DNA from: Deltaproteobacteria bacterium | GTDB lineage: Bacteria > Desulfobacterota > Desulfobacteria > Desulfobacterales > Desulfobacteraceae | Assembly (NCBI GenBank): GCA_013151635.1 | Contig: JAADHV010000133.1 | Location: 1 to 39,751, forward strand | Reading direction: 5' to 3' | Length of the DNA: 39,751 bases | Shown: piece after piece, positions 16,273-25,915 of the stretch | Layout: each line of letters opens with the position of its first letter | How positions within the stretch are numbered: position 1 is the first letter of the stretch | Made by a program: the position numbers and the translations under genes | Notes under the pieces: generated by a model | The model's database searches: none | What the model was told of the DNA's origin: nothing | Seen by the model: only the letters and a program-made list of their open reading frames with translations

Positions 16273-17541
16273 ATGAATGGTTTTCAAAAAACACTCTCAC
16301 TGAAGTTTAACAAGTTTATAAAGGTGATTATTTTTGCTTTAAAAGGATTTAAAGAAGATCGGTGTGACCTTCGGGCATCATCTTTGACTCTCTTTACGCT
16401 TTTATCAATCGTTCCTGTAATGGCCATGGCATTCGGAGTTGCAAAGGGGTTCGGATTCAGAGAAATCCTGGAAAAGCGGGTTCTTGAATTATTTGCCGGC
16501 CAGGAAGAGGTGATCCAGAATATTCTTGCCTTTTCAGCCAACCTTCTTGAAAAAACAAAAGGAGGGTTAATGGCGGTTTTTGGAATTATTTTGCTTTTTT
16601 ATTCTTTATTGAAACTCATCGGTCATATTGAAAATGCATTTAATAAAATCTGGTGGGTAAATGATGACAGGCCCTTGATTCGAAAATTTACCGATTATAT
16701 TGCTATTTCAATAACAGCCGGTATCCTGGTCATTTTTTCAAGCAGCGCCAATATTTTTATTACAACTTATCTTTCCAGGTTTTTGTCCCATATCGCACTT
16801 CCCCATAATATAGAAAATTTGATTTCCCTGGGGTTTAATATTTTTCCTTTCCTGCCTGTCTGGGTGTTGTTTATCTTTTTTTATGTTTTTATTCCAAATA
16901 AGAAAGTGGATATTAAGGCCTCACTGGCAGGCGGTATGATTGCAGGAACCATATTTCAAGTGGCCCAGATTGCCTATTTGAAATTCCAGGTGGGAGTTTC
17001 AAATTATAATGCTATTTATGGCAGCTTTGCGGCCCTGCCTTTATTTTTGATCTGGCTGCAGGCTTCCTGGGCAATTGTTTTATTCGGGGCTGAAATTGCA
17101 TTTTCCTGGGAAAATACCGAAGCACTTGAAACCCAGAATATTGATTATGCAAAGATAAGTATAAGGTTAAAGAAATTAATTGCTTTGCGAATTGTTCATT
17201 TGTGTGTAATCAGGTTTGCTAATAAAGAAACACCAGCCTCAGACATTGATATCGCAACCAGTATAAGAATTCCTCTAAAAATAATTAAAGTGTTATTGGC
17301 AAAGCTTATGGAATGCCGTATCCTCCTTGAGGTCAGCAGTCACGATCAGATGGGCTACGTGCCGGCTTCGGATATAGAGTGCCTGACAATTTTTGACGTA
17401 TTGACAGCATTTGAACAAAGAGGGGATGATGTCATCAAGGTTGGCGGGACAATAGAATTTGAAGCATTGGAAGAAAGCCTTGATGAGTTTGCAAAAGCAT
17501 GCAGGGTTTCCTGCGGTGAAAGAAATTTTAAGGATATTTAA
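16273..17541 (+). CDS. YihY/BrkB-family (UPF0761) membrane protein with C-terminal winged-helix-like domain
   Basis: 422 residues from ATG 16273 (AGGAT eight bases upstream, just after the previous stop); the longer frame from 16246 overlaps that gene. The first ~300 residues carry about six membrane segments with family motifs: DLRASSLTLFTLLSIVPV near the N-terminus, NKIWWVNDDRP, and YGSFAALPLFLIWLQASW. The last ~120 residues are soluble and look like a winged helix (helices around KLIALRIVHLCVIRFANKE, PASDIDIATSIRIP, then MECRILLEVSS), a fusion seen in some members. Once called a virulence factor or RNase BN, the family has no proven activity. Confidence 0.88.
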   Translation: MNGFQKTLSLKFNKFIKVIIFALKGFKEDRCDLRASSLTLFTLLSIVPVMAMAFGVAKGFGFREILEKRVLELFAGQEEVIQNILAFSANLLEKTKGGLMAVFGIILLFYSLLKLIGHIENAFNKIWWVNDDRPLIRKFTDYIAISITAGILVIFSSSANIFITTYLSRFLSHIALPHNIENLISLGFNIFPFLPVWVLFIFFYVFIPNKKVDIKASLAGGMIAGTIFQVAQIAYLKFQVGVSNYNAIYGSFAALPLFLIWLQASWAIVLFGAEIAFSWENTEALETQNIDYAKISIRLKKLIALRIVHLCVIRFANKETPASDIDIATSIRIPLKIIKVLLAKLMECRILLEVSSHDQMGYVPASDIECLTIFDVLTAFEQRGDDVIKVGGTIEFEALEESLDEFAKACRVSCGERNFKDI

Positions 17542-17547
17542 GAAGCG

Positions 17548-18414
17548 CTATGGTTCTGTTGTGATGTTAAAAAACTCTTTTATTTCGTCTTCTTTTCGTC
17601 TCAGGTGATCAATGGTCAGCTTTAATATGGATTGGTTTACACCGATTTTCTGGGGAGAATTTTTAACCGTAACCGGGACCGGGTTCCCGCTATGGCCAAT
17701 TCCTGCCTTTTGTGTCAGGTAATCTGCAAGATTAATAATTAAAGACTGGTGTTTGAATCTAATCGGGGCGGATTCAGGGTTATGATGAAACCTGCAGGGC
17801 AGCATAATAGAGTGGGGAAAATTCCAGCGTTTCATCAAAAGTGCTGAAAGTATGGCATGATCCAGTTTAAAGATGGCATTTTCAGCAAAATACAAAGGTT
17901 TTTTTTTCTCCATGGCAAGCTGCCTGATTTTCATGTATTCTTCTTTAAAATATACTGAAAAGATTACCTTTCCCATGTCATGGAGGAGCCCTGGAATAAA
18001 AATCTTGTTTGCAACTCCCGGATTTGTTCTTTTTGCAAGCTCTTTTGAAACTGTGGCAACACCGATACCGTGTATCCATAAGGCTTTCATATCAAGGCTT
18101 AATCCTGATTTATCCGTGAAAGAAGATAATATCCCCATGCCAAGGGCAATACCGATAATTTCATCAAACCCGATAACCGTAATGGCCCTTTTTGTGGTTT
18201 CAACTTTTGTTTTCTGAGCATAGTAAATGGAGTTGGCAAGTTTTAACAGTTTGTTTGTCATCCCCTGATCATAGGAAATAACCTTTGCAAGTTCTTCTGT
18301 CGTTGTCTTCTCGTCTGATGCGACACTGATGATTTTATCAATAACAACCGGGAGAGTTGGCAGGTCGCTTTCCTTTTTCTGGATCATTTTAAGGATTTCA
18401 GCTTTTATTTCCAT
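17548..18414 (-). CDS. HDOD-domain signalling protein
   Basis: 288 residues, nearly all one HDOD domain: LPTLPVVIDKIISVASDE start, KVISYDQGMTNKLLKLANSIYY, VIGFDEIIGIALGMG, and GLLHDMGKVIFSVYF. HDOD proteins generally act as non-enzymatic regulators of motility, competence and c-di-GMP pathways, though some keep the HD pair as here. No receiver, EAL or GGDEF partner domain is fused. AAAGG lies five bases before the ATG. Its stop lies six bases from the convergent YihY stop. Confidence 0.9.
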   Translation of the reverse strand: MEIKAEILKMIQKKESDLPTLPVVIDKIISVASDEKTTTEELAKVISYDQGMTNKLLKLANSIYYAQKTKVETTKRAITVIGFDEIIGIALGMGILSSFTDKSGLSLDMKALWIHGIGVATVSKELAKRTNPGVANKIFIPGLLHDMGKVIFSVYFKEEYMKIRQLAMEKKKPLYFAENAIFKLDHAILSALLMKRWNFPHSIMLPCRFHHNPESAPIRFKHQSLIINLADYLTQKAGIGHSGNPVPVTVKNSPQKIGVNQSILKLTIDHLRRKEDEIKEFFNITTEP

Positions 18415-18556
18415 TTATTCCTTTGCAATTGCATAAAAAAGAATTTTTCCGATACTTTTTTACTTCATTAAGGATATCCTATAGTAATGAATGATTCAAT
18501 CATTATATTATCGGGTATATTTAAAAGTTCTTTAGCTGAGGCTTACCGCTAAAAAA

Positions 18557-18952
18557 TCAGTGGAAACGGGTGATGTTGATATCGCCCTGCAACTGCATTT
18601 TATCGAATTTTTTTCTTAACATCCGCTTGAATTTATTTCGTGTTAAAGGCCACAGAAGCAGCAAGCCGAAAGTATCGGTGATAAGCCCCGGAGTGATCAA
18701 CAGGACACCTGCAATAAAGATAATGACGGCATCAATCAATTCTTCTGCCGGCATAAGTCCCTGGCTTATGTTCATTTTAAGTTTCATCATGGTGTTCATG
18801 CCTTCCAGCCTGGCAAGCCATGCCCCTAAAAATCCCGTCAGAAGAACCAGTAAAATCGTGTTAAGCCCTCCAATGACGGTCCCAACTTTTATCAATAGAT
18901 AAAGTTCTATAACAGGAACCATGGTAAAACATAAAAATAGTTTTAAAAGCAT
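18557..18952 (-). CDS. fxsA: FxsA-family membrane protein
   Basis: 131 residues starting MLLKLFLCFTMVPVIELYL; the start was moved to 18952 because GAGGA (18961-18965) lies eight bases upstream. There are two or three membrane segments: the N-terminal one containing PVIELYLLI, the GGLNTILLVLLTGFLGAWLA hairpin, and IFIAGVLLITPGLITDTFGLLLL. ITPGxITD is a family hallmark. E. coli FxsA overexpression relieves F-plasmid exclusion of phage T7; the native role is unknown. No strongly linked partner. Confidence 0.87.
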   Translation of the reverse strand: MLLKLFLCFTMVPVIELYLLIKVGTVIGGLNTILLVLLTGFLGAWLARLEGMNTMMKLKMNISQGLMPAEELIDAVIIFIAGVLLITPGLITDTFGLLLLWPLTRNKFKRMLRKKFDKMQLQGDINITRFH

Positions 18953-19091
18953 TTTTTTGCTCCTCATTTTTTTTGTACCTTTTAAAATAATGAGGCTTAA
19001 ACCCTTTTTGTCAAGTCTTCTGAGAAATCCTTAAAAAGGCGGCCTTAAGGTTTTTTACAATAAAGTTTTTTAAAACAGGACCAAAGTAAAA

Positions 19092-19913
19092 TTAATCTTT
19101 AAGTTTTATTTTTATCATAAGGGAAAAACCTGTTAATACCATAACGAAGCACAGGATTTGACCCATGGTAAACCCGTGCCAGACATAATTTAATTGTTCA
19201 TCGGGTTTCCTGACAAATTCAATCATAAATCGCATGGCCCCGTATCCAAGAAGATATAAACCGAACATAAGATGTTTAAATGCTTTTTTCCGCCGGACAA
19301 GCCATAAAATAACAAACAGGACAACACCTTCAAAAAATGCTTCATAAAGCTGGGAGGGATGTCGCAGCGTATGGGTCGGATCACTGGGGAAATACATGCC
19401 CCATGGCAGGGTGGTTGCCTTTCCGTAAAGTTCTGAATTGAAAAAATTGCCAAGCCTTCCAAATGTGTACCCTAAGGGAACTGCCGGGACCAGGAGATCG
19501 GAAAAACTCCATATGTTGAGATTTTTTTTCCTGCAAAAAAAATAAACAGCGGCAATAACTCCTAAAAGTCCGCCGTGATAGGACATTCCTGAAATTCCTG
19601 TATATGCAAATCCATTATAGAAGTCAAAAGGCAGGAAAATATTTAACGGGTGAGCAAGATAATATTTTAAATTATAGAAGATGACATATCCAAGCCTGCC
19701 GCCTAAAAGAACACCAATGGCAGCCCATATTATAAAGTCGTCAATAAGGCTCATATCCATGTCGAATTTTTCAGTCCTGAGCCTGTGTCTTATTAAAAAG
19801 TAAAAAGTTACAAAGGCAAAAACATACATCAAACTGTAATAACGGATGCCAAAGCCATTGACCCGAATTAAGTAAGGGCTGATTTTGTAGGGTAACATGT
19901 TCCATTTATTCAT
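19092..19913 (-). CDS. lgt: Prolipoprotein diacylglyceryl transferase
   Basis: 273 residues, seven predicted membrane segments, inner membrane. It transfers diacylglycerol from phosphatidylglycerol to the lipobox cysteine of prolipoproteins, the first step of lipoprotein maturation. Key motifs: MSYHGG with H113 (H103 in E. coli), FGRLGNFFNSELYG (the Lgt signature), HPSQLYE, and MRFMIEFVRKPDEQ. ATG at 19913 lacks a clear ribosome site; ATG at 19898 (MLPYKI) would also fit the family N-terminus. It lies 53 bases after aat and could be the last gene of the secA-clpS-clpA-aat run. Confidence 0.95.
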   Translation of the reverse strand: MNKWNMLPYKISPYLIRVNGFGIRYYSLMYVFAFVTFYFLIRHRLRTEKFDMDMSLIDDFIIWAAIGVLLGGRLGYVIFYNLKYYLAHPLNIFLPFDFYNGFAYTGISGMSYHGGLLGVIAAVYFFCRKKNLNIWSFSDLLVPAVPLGYTFGRLGNFFNSELYGKATTLPWGMYFPSDPTHTLRHPSQLYEAFFEGVVLFVILWLVRRKKAFKHLMFGLYLLGYGAMRFMIEFVRKPDEQLNYVWHGFTMGQILCFVMVLTGFSLMIKIKLKD

Positions 19914-19966
19914 ATCAAACTGCCAAAAAATTAAGGTTAAATTGTATCTTCATATTTGCCTTCTTG

Positions 19967-20668
19967 TTAAAGAATTTGCAGATCAATACCAGGATCCCAA
20001 ATATTTTTAATATCAACTCTTTTAACAGATTTATGGATGATATCAAGAAAAGAATTCCTGGATACCTCTATGGCTCCCATGCTGAGAAGGTGATTTGTCG
20101 TTACCTGGCAGTCAATCAGGTCAAATCCGCATCTTTTTAAATAATTTGCAAGAGCAACCAGGGCAATTTTGGACGCATCATTTTCAAATGAAAACATGGA
20201 TTCGCCGAAAAATGATCCGCCCATGCAAACGCCGTACAGGCCGCCGACTAATCTGCCTTCCCTGAAGGTTTCAATAGAATGGGCATATCCAAGGTCATGA
20301 AGCTTTATATAAGAATCTATCATTTCATCCACAAGCCATGTCCCTTCATTTACATTTTTTCTTGGTTTTGCACAAGAACGGATGGTTTGTTCAAAAGCAC
20401 TGTCAACCCTGATGGTAAAGAGTTTTTTTTTAATTTTTTTATTCAGGCTTTTTGAAATATTAATGTCTTCGGGAAAGAGTACAAGCCTTGGGTCAGGTGA
20501 CCACCAGAGAATGGGTTCGTCCTTTGAAAACCAGGGGAATATACCGTTCTCATAAGCAAGCAAAAGCCTTTTGTGAGAAAGATCTCCCCCGATGCATAAA
20601 AGCCCGTCTGATCTTGCAAGCCAGGCCGGGGGAAAGTCTAATCTGTTTGATAACCTGAAAAGGGGCAT
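19967..20668 (-). CDS. aat: Leucyl/phenylalanyl-tRNA-protein transferase
   Basis: 233 residues, full length. It moves Leu or Phe from tRNA onto N-terminal Lys/Arg of proteins, creating destabilising N-termini. Family motifs: GLLCIGGDLS, AYENGIFPWFSKDEPILWWSPDPR, ETFREGRLVGGLYGVCMGGSFFGESMFS and IDCQVTTNHLLSMGA. Its ATG directly abuts the clpA stop with no ribosome site of its own, indicating translational coupling. ClpS and ClpA, which read and process the resulting N-degron, are just upstream on the same strand. Confidence 0.95.
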   Translation of the reverse strand: MPLFRLSNRLDFPPAWLARSDGLLCIGGDLSHKRLLLAYENGIFPWFSKDEPILWWSPDPRLVLFPEDINISKSLNKKIKKKLFTIRVDSAFEQTIRSCAKPRKNVNEGTWLVDEMIDSYIKLHDLGYAHSIETFREGRLVGGLYGVCMGGSFFGESMFSFENDASKIALVALANYLKRCGFDLIDCQVTTNHLLSMGAIEVSRNSFLDIIHKSVKRVDIKNIWDPGIDLQIL

Positions 20669-22927
20669 TCAGTTTTTAAATATAAAATTCAACTCGTTAT
20701 TCTTAAGGCCAATGGATATTTTCCCGCCTTTTTCAAGCCTGCCAAAAAGGATTTCATCAGTGAGCTTATCTTTTATTGTTGTCTGGATAAGTCTGGCAAG
20801 AGGCCTGGCACCAAACTTGGGATCATGGCCTTTATTTGCAAGAAATGATCTGGCCTTTGCAGAATAGCTTAGGGTGATCCCTTTGACATTAAGCATGGAT
20901 TTAAGTTCTTTCATATTTTTATCAACAATCATCTCCATGACTTTTGAAGAAAGATGGTTGAACTTTACAATTCCGTCAAGCCTGTTCCGAAATTCAGGGC
21001 TGAATGCTTTTTCAATGGCCTTCATTCCCTTTGAATCAAGATTTGACGACTGGGAGCCAAATCCGATGGCATTTGCGCTCATTTCCCTTGCGCCGGCATT
21101 AGACGTCATGATGATGATAACATTCCTGAAATCTGCTGATTTGCCGCTGTTATCTGTCAATGTTGCATAGTCCATGACTTGTAAAAGAATATTAAAAAGA
21201 TCCATGTGGGCTTTTTCAATTTCATCAAGCAAAAGGACGCTATGGGGATGTTTCCTGATACTGTCGGTTAAAATACCGCCCTGCTCAAATCCTACATATC
21301 CGGGAGGCGCCCCTATAAGTCTTGAAACGGCATGCTTTTCCATGTATTCACTCATGTCAAATCTCAGGAATTTTATTCCCATATGATAGGCGAGCTGTTT
21401 TGCAACCTCTGTTTTCCCAACACCTGTTGGCCCCATGAAAAGGAAAGATCCTATGGGACGATCCGGGGATGCAAGCCCTGCCCTTGATCTTTTAATGGAA
21501 GTGGTCAGGGTTTCAATGGCGTCATCCTGTCCGAATATGACTTTAAAAAGTCGTTTTGGCAGGGATTCCAGGTTGGCTTTATCAGTGGAAGTAACATTAG
21601 TGACAGGCACTTTGGCAATTTTAGCGACTATTTTTTCAATATCTTTGGGGCTTACAATTTTTCTTTTGCCATTGCCTGTAAGCCTGAGATAGGCACCGGT
21701 TTCATCAATAACATCAATGGCTTTGTCCGGCAGGAGGCGGTCATTGATATATTTGTCGGAAAGATATGCCGCAGCTTCAATGGTCTGGGCCGTGTACTTC
21801 AACCCGTGATGCTCTTCATAGTAAGGCTTTAGTCCATTTAATATTTGCGTGGTCTCTTCAACGGAAGGTTCTGAGACTTCAATTTTTTCAAACCTTCTTG
21901 AAAAGGCCCGGTCTTTTTCAAAATGATTTTTATATTCTTCATAGGTGGTGGTTCCGATACATTTAATGTCTCCTGAAGAAAGCGCGGGTTTTAAAATATT
22001 TGAAGCATCCATGGAGCCGCTGGTGGTTGCGCCGGCTCCCACCACTGTGTGGATTTCATCGATAACCAGCAGTGCATTTTCCTTGGATTCAAGAGCATGG
22101 ATAACATCTTTCAGACGTTGTTCAAAGTCTCCTCGATATTTTGTCCCTGCAAGGAGTGTCCCCATATCAAGGGAGAATAATTCACAATTTTCCAGAAGGT
22201 CCGGCACCTTTTTTTCATTAATTTTCAGTGCAAGTCCTTCTGCGATTGCTGTTTTTCCAACGCCGGGATCCCCAACCAGGATAGGATTATTTTTTCTTCT
22301 CCTGCACAGGACCTGCATGACCCTGTCCATTTCATCAGATCTTCCGATGAGGGGGTCAATCTTTTTGTCCATAGCTTTTTGCAATAGATTTGTTGTAAAA
22401 GTTTTTAAAGGATCTTTCTTTTTCTGCCGCTTTGTTTTCATGTCAGGATGCTTGAATATTTTCTGTGAAGGGTCCAGGGGCGGGGCGGCTTTTTTAACAG
22501 GTTCGGCTGTATGTGAAATATATTTTAAAACGTCAAGCCGGGTAATGCCTTCTGACTCCAGGTAAAATGCAGCATGGGAGTCTTTTTCCTGGAAAATGGA
22601 TGCAAGGATATCCCCTAAATTGACTTCACTTTTTTCTGCAGACCTTGCATGGTTGATAGCTCTTTGTATCATTCGCTGGAATCCGATAGTCTGCTGTAAT
22701 ACATATTCTTCTTTTGTGTCGATTTTTGTCAGTTTTTCATCAAAGAATTTTTCAAGTTCTTCTTTTATCTGCTCAGGGCTTCCACCGCATTTTTCAATAG
22801 TCTGAGCGCCTGTCTCATGGTTAAGGATTGCATAAAGAACATGTTCAACACAAACATACTCATGCCTTCGTTTTTTTGCTTCCCGTACGGCAAAACCGAG
22901 GGTTGTACTGAGTTCTTTGCTAATCAT
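20669..22927 (-). CDS. clpA: ATP-dependent Clp protease ATP-binding subunit ClpA
   Basis: 752 residues, close to E. coli ClpA (758). Clp N repeat domain (about 1-145), AAA1 with Walker A GDPGVGKTA and Walker B LLVIDEIH, AAA2 with Walker A GPTGVGKTE and Walker B LLLDEIEKAH, and a ClpP-docking IGF loop (NAIGFGSQ). There is no ClpB-type middle coiled coil. It unfolds substrates and feeds ClpP. clpS ends two bases upstream; GGAGAAGGAG at the clpS end serves as its ribosome site. ClpP itself is not in the window. Confidence 0.96.
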   Translation of the reverse strand: MISKELSTTLGFAVREAKKRRHEYVCVEHVLYAILNHETGAQTIEKCGGSPEQIKEELEKFFDEKLTKIDTKEEYVLQQTIGFQRMIQRAINHARSAEKSEVNLGDILASIFQEKDSHAAFYLESEGITRLDVLKYISHTAEPVKKAAPPLDPSQKIFKHPDMKTKRQKKKDPLKTFTTNLLQKAMDKKIDPLIGRSDEMDRVMQVLCRRRKNNPILVGDPGVGKTAIAEGLALKINEKKVPDLLENCELFSLDMGTLLAGTKYRGDFEQRLKDVIHALESKENALLVIDEIHTVVGAGATTSGSMDASNILKPALSSGDIKCIGTTTYEEYKNHFEKDRAFSRRFEKIEVSEPSVEETTQILNGLKPYYEEHHGLKYTAQTIEAAAYLSDKYINDRLLPDKAIDVIDETGAYLRLTGNGKRKIVSPKDIEKIVAKIAKVPVTNVTSTDKANLESLPKRLFKVIFGQDDAIETLTTSIKRSRAGLASPDRPIGSFLFMGPTGVGKTEVAKQLAYHMGIKFLRFDMSEYMEKHAVSRLIGAPPGYVGFEQGGILTDSIRKHPHSVLLLDEIEKAHMDLFNILLQVMDYATLTDNSGKSADFRNVIIIMTSNAGAREMSANAIGFGSQSSNLDSKGMKAIEKAFSPEFRNRLDGIVKFNHLSSKVMEMIVDKNMKELKSMLNVKGITLSYSAKARSFLANKGHDPKFGARPLARLIQTTIKDKLTDEILFGRLEKGGKISIGLKNNELNFIFKN

Positions 22928-22929
22928 AC

Positions 22930-23238
22930 CTACTCCTTCTCCATTGTGCTTTTTAAAGGGAATCCTTTATTGCTTGCCAGGTTGTGTACAGTTTCCACTT
23001 TGGTTTCTGCGATCTGTCTTGGATAGATACCACATATTTCTTTCCCCTTATTATGTACATTAAGCATCATTTGTGTCGCTTTTTCAAGTGATTTTCCAAA
23101 AACGTTTACAAGAATTTGAACAACAAATTCCATGGTAGTATAATCGTCATTATAGAGAATGACTTTATACATGGGAGGATTGTCGTTTTTTGATTTAGAT
23201 GAAATATCCTCTTTTGTTTTGGAATCAGTGGATGTCAT
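22930..23238 (-). CDS. clpS: ATP-dependent Clp protease adaptor ClpS
   Basis: 102 residues from ATG 23238, chosen because AGGAG lies ten bases upstream and an unstructured N-terminal tail (MTSTDSKTKED) is typical; a longer upstream frame overlaps secA. The core PPMYKVILYNDD has the N30-D31-D32 residues that grip the N-degron alpha-amino group, with H62 in VHNKGKEICG completing the pocket. ClpS delivers Leu, Phe, Tyr and Trp N-end substrates to ClpA. It starts 13 bases after the secA stop. Confidence 0.94.
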   Translation of the reverse strand: MTSTDSKTKEDISSKSKNDNPPMYKVILYNDDYTTMEFVVQILVNVFGKSLEKATQMMLNVHNKGKEICGIYPRQIAETKVETVHNLASNKGFPLKSTMEKE

Positions 23239-23251
23239 TATCCCGGTTCTC

Positions 23252-25774
23252 CTATGACATACAGCATTTTTTGTATTTTTTACCGCTTCCACAGGGACAA
23301 GGATCATTTCTTTTTATTTTTTTAGATGACCTTTTTATGGGTTGTCTTATGCTGGAACCATCTGAATGGGAAAAAGTAAGATCTTTTTCTTCTGTCTTTT
23401 TCATTTCATCTACCTTGGATGATGTGGATATCTGGATTTTGAAAAGAATTTCAACAACCTCTTCTTTTACTCTTTCCATTAAATCATGGAACATTTCAAA
23501 TCCCTCTTTTTTATAAATCTGTAAAGGATCCTGCTGTGCATATCCACGAAGACCTATGCCCTCTTTTAAATGATCCATGGATAGCAAATGTTCTTTCCAC
23601 CTTGTGTCAACTGTCTGAAGAATGAGGTGCCGTTCGATTTCCCTTGTGATCTCTTCTCCAATGGAAGCCTCTCTTTGATTGTATAGATTTTTTATATCAT
23701 CAAAAAGAGATTCAGATAGCTTTTGTGCATTATAATTTTCGTTTAACGGGGTTGCAAGGTCAGGTTTAAAGTTAAATAATTGTTTGATCCGGTTTTCAAG
23801 GCCTTCCAAATCCCATTGCCTGATAGGGTTTTTTTCAACGACAAATTCATCAACAACATCGTATACCTTGTCTTCAATCATCTCGATAACAACAGGTTTT
23901 AAATTGTCTTCAAGCAATGCCATGCGTCTTTGCTGATAAATAATTTCCCTTTGCTGGTTCATTACATCATCATATTCAAGAAGCTGTTTTCTTATCTCAA
24001 AGTTATGACCTTCAACCTTTGACTGTGCATTTTCTATGGCCTTGCTGATAAATTTGTGTTCAATATGCTCACCTTCCTCAATTCCAAGTTTGTCCATAAC
24101 CGAATGGATCCTGTCTCCGCCAAAGATTCTTAGAAGATCATCTTCCAAAGAAAGATAAAATCTTGATGTCCCTGGATCACCCTGCCTGCCGGAACGGCCG
24201 CGAAGCTGGTTGTCAATCCGCCTGGATTCATGGCGGGATGTCCCCAGGATATGGAGTCCGCCAAGCTCTTTCACGCCTTCTCCAAGAACAATATCCGTAC
24301 CACGCCCGGCCATGTTGGTGGAAATGGTGACAGCTCCTTTTTGTCCTGCATTGGCTACGATTTCAGCCTCTGCTTTATGGTGCTTTGCATTTAATACTGT
24401 GTGCTTGATGCCTTTTTTCTTTAGTTTTTTACTCATGTCCTCGGAAACATCAATTGAAATGGTTCCCACAAGGACTGGCTGGCCTTTTTTATAAAGCCTT
24501 ATGATTTCTTTTATGGCAGCATCATATTTTTCTTTTTTTGTTTTAAAGATCAAGTCTGGAAAATCTTTTCGGATCATTTCCTTATGAGTTGGAATTACAA
24601 GGACATCAAGGTCATATATTTTTTTAAATTCAGGCGCTTCGGTTTCAGCCGTACCTGTCATTCCTGATAGTTTTTCGTACATCCTGAAGTAATTCTGGAA
24701 TGTAATGGACGCAAGGGTCTGGTTCTCATTTTCAATTTTAACGTTTTCCTTTGCTTCAAGGGCCTGGTGGAGTCCCTCACTATAACGTCTTCCTGTCATT
24801 AAGCGTCCTGTAAACTCATCAACTATGACGACCTGGTTATTTTTAACAATATAATCCGTGTCCTTTTTAAATAGAGTGTGCGCCTTTAATGCCTGGTTTA
24901 CATGATGGAGTATTTCTATATTTGCAGGATCATATAAATTATCAACCTTTAAAAAATCTTCACCCTTGGCAATTCCTTCTTCTGTTAAAGAAACAGTTTT
25001 TGATTCTTCATCAATAGTATAATCTTTTTCTTTTTCAAAGGCCGGGATAATGGCATTGACCTGGGTATAAAAATGAGTGGATTTTTCGCCCGGCCCTGAA
25101 ATAATCAACGGGGTTCTTGCTTCATCAATAAGAATACTGTCAACCTCATCCACAATAGCAAAATTCAGGTTTTTCTGGGCAAGGGATTCCTTGTCAAACT
25201 TCATATTGTCCCTCAGATAATCAAAACCGAACTCATTGTTTGTGCCGTAGGTTATATCTGAACTATAGGAAATTTTTCTTTCATCATCATCCATGTCATG
25301 GAGGATGGTCCCAACACTCAAGCCAAGGAAATTGTAAATTTTTGCCATCCATTCGGCATCCCTTTTAGCCAGGTAATCATTTACGGTAACAATGTGAACC
25401 CCTTTTCCTGACAAGGCGTTAAGGTAGGCAGGCAGGGTGGACATCAATGTTTTCCCTTCACCGGTTTTCATTTCAGCGATCATTCCCCTGTGAAGTGAAA
25501 TTCCACCAATGAGCTGAACATCAAAATGGCGCATTCCAAGGGCTCTAACAGAGGCTTCCCTTACAAGGGCAAAGGCAGATGGTAAAATATCATCCAATTT
25601 CTCGCCTTTTTGAACCCTTTCTTTGAATTCTATTGTTTTTTGAACCATGTTTTCATCGGATAATAATTGCATCTCAGGCTCAAGATTATTAATTTTATCA
25701 ATAATCGGCTGGAGTTTTTTTATAATCCTGTCATTATTGGAGCCAAAGATCTTTGTAACAAAATCTAGTACCAT
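23252..25774 (-). CDS. secA: Preprotein translocase ATPase SecA
   Basis: 840 residues. Walker [13 protein letters not shown]-like [12 protein letters not shown], the helicase motif [11 protein letters not shown], preprotein cross-linking domain and helical scaffold in order. The C-terminal zinc-binding domain [16 protein letters not shown] (SecB/ribosome contact) is intact. It drives Sec-dependent export at the inner membrane. The ribosome site before ATG 25774 is weak (AGGTAG). An AT-rich 141-base gap separates it from the M23 gene upstream; it may head the transcript running into clpS-clpA-aat. Confidence 0.97.
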   Translation of the reverse strand: MVLDFVTKIFGSNNDRIIKKLQPIIDKINNLEPEMQLLSDENMVQKTIEFKERVQKGEKLDDILPSAFALVREASVRALGMRHFDVQLIGGISLHRGMIAEMKTGEGKTLMSTLPAYLNALSGKGVHIVTVNDYLAKRDAEWMAKIYNFLGLSVGTILHDMDDDERKISYSSDITYGTNNEFGFDYLRDNMKFDKESLAQKNLNFAIVDEVDSILIDEARTPLIISGPGEKSTHFYTQVNAIIPAFEKEKDYTIDEESKTVSLTEEGIAKGEDFLKVDNLYDPANIEILHHVNQALKAHTLFKKDTDYIVKNNQVVIVDEFTGRLMTGRRYSEGLHQALEAKENVKIENENQTLASITFQNYFRMYEKLSGMTGTAETEAPEFKKIYDLDVLVIPTHKEMIRKDFPDLIFKTKKEKYDAAIKEIIRLYKKGQPVLVGTISIDVSEDMSKKLKKKGIKHTVLNAKHHKAEAEIVANAGQKGAVTISTNMAGRGTDIVLGEGVKELGGLHILGTSRHESRRIDNQLRGRSGRQGDPGTSRFYLSLEDDLLRIFGGDRIHSVMDKLGIEEGEHIEHKFISKAIENAQSKVEGHNFEIRKQLLEYDDVMNQQREIIYQQRRMALLEDNLKPVVIEMIEDKVYDVVDEFVVEKNPIRQWDLEGLENRIKQLFNFKPDLATPLNENYNAQKLSESLFDDIKNLYNQREASIGEEITREIERHLILQTVDTRWKEHLLSMDHLKEGIGLRGYAQQDPLQIYKKEGFEMFHDLMERVKEEVVEILFKIQISTSSKVDEMKKTEEKDLTFSHSDGSSIRQPIKRSSKKIKRNDPCPCGSGKKYKKCCMS

Positions 25775-25915
25775 TTGATAGTCTACCTATTCTTAAAATA
25801 TAAATATTTAACCATTTCCAATCAAACATATAAGCATTAATCAGATAAAATAAAACAAAAAAATCAAAAAAATTTTTGTTTATGAAAAAAATAAAGGAAA
25901 TAAAAGGAATAAAGC

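Noticed and set aside
17548-18414. HDOD protein as an active HD-GYP phosphodiesterase
   Set aside because: It keeps an HD pair but lacks the GYP motif and the following conserved helices; it is an HDOD regulator.
18980-19091. Terminator between lgt and fxsA (CCTTAA/TTAAGG with T6)
   Set aside because: The T run follows the stem on the plus strand, but both flanking genes are on the minus strand, where no T tract exists.
21945-22565. 206-codon plus-strand ORF opposite clpA
   Set aside because: Antisense shadow of a well conserved gene; Ser/Phe-rich translation and no ribosome site or family match.
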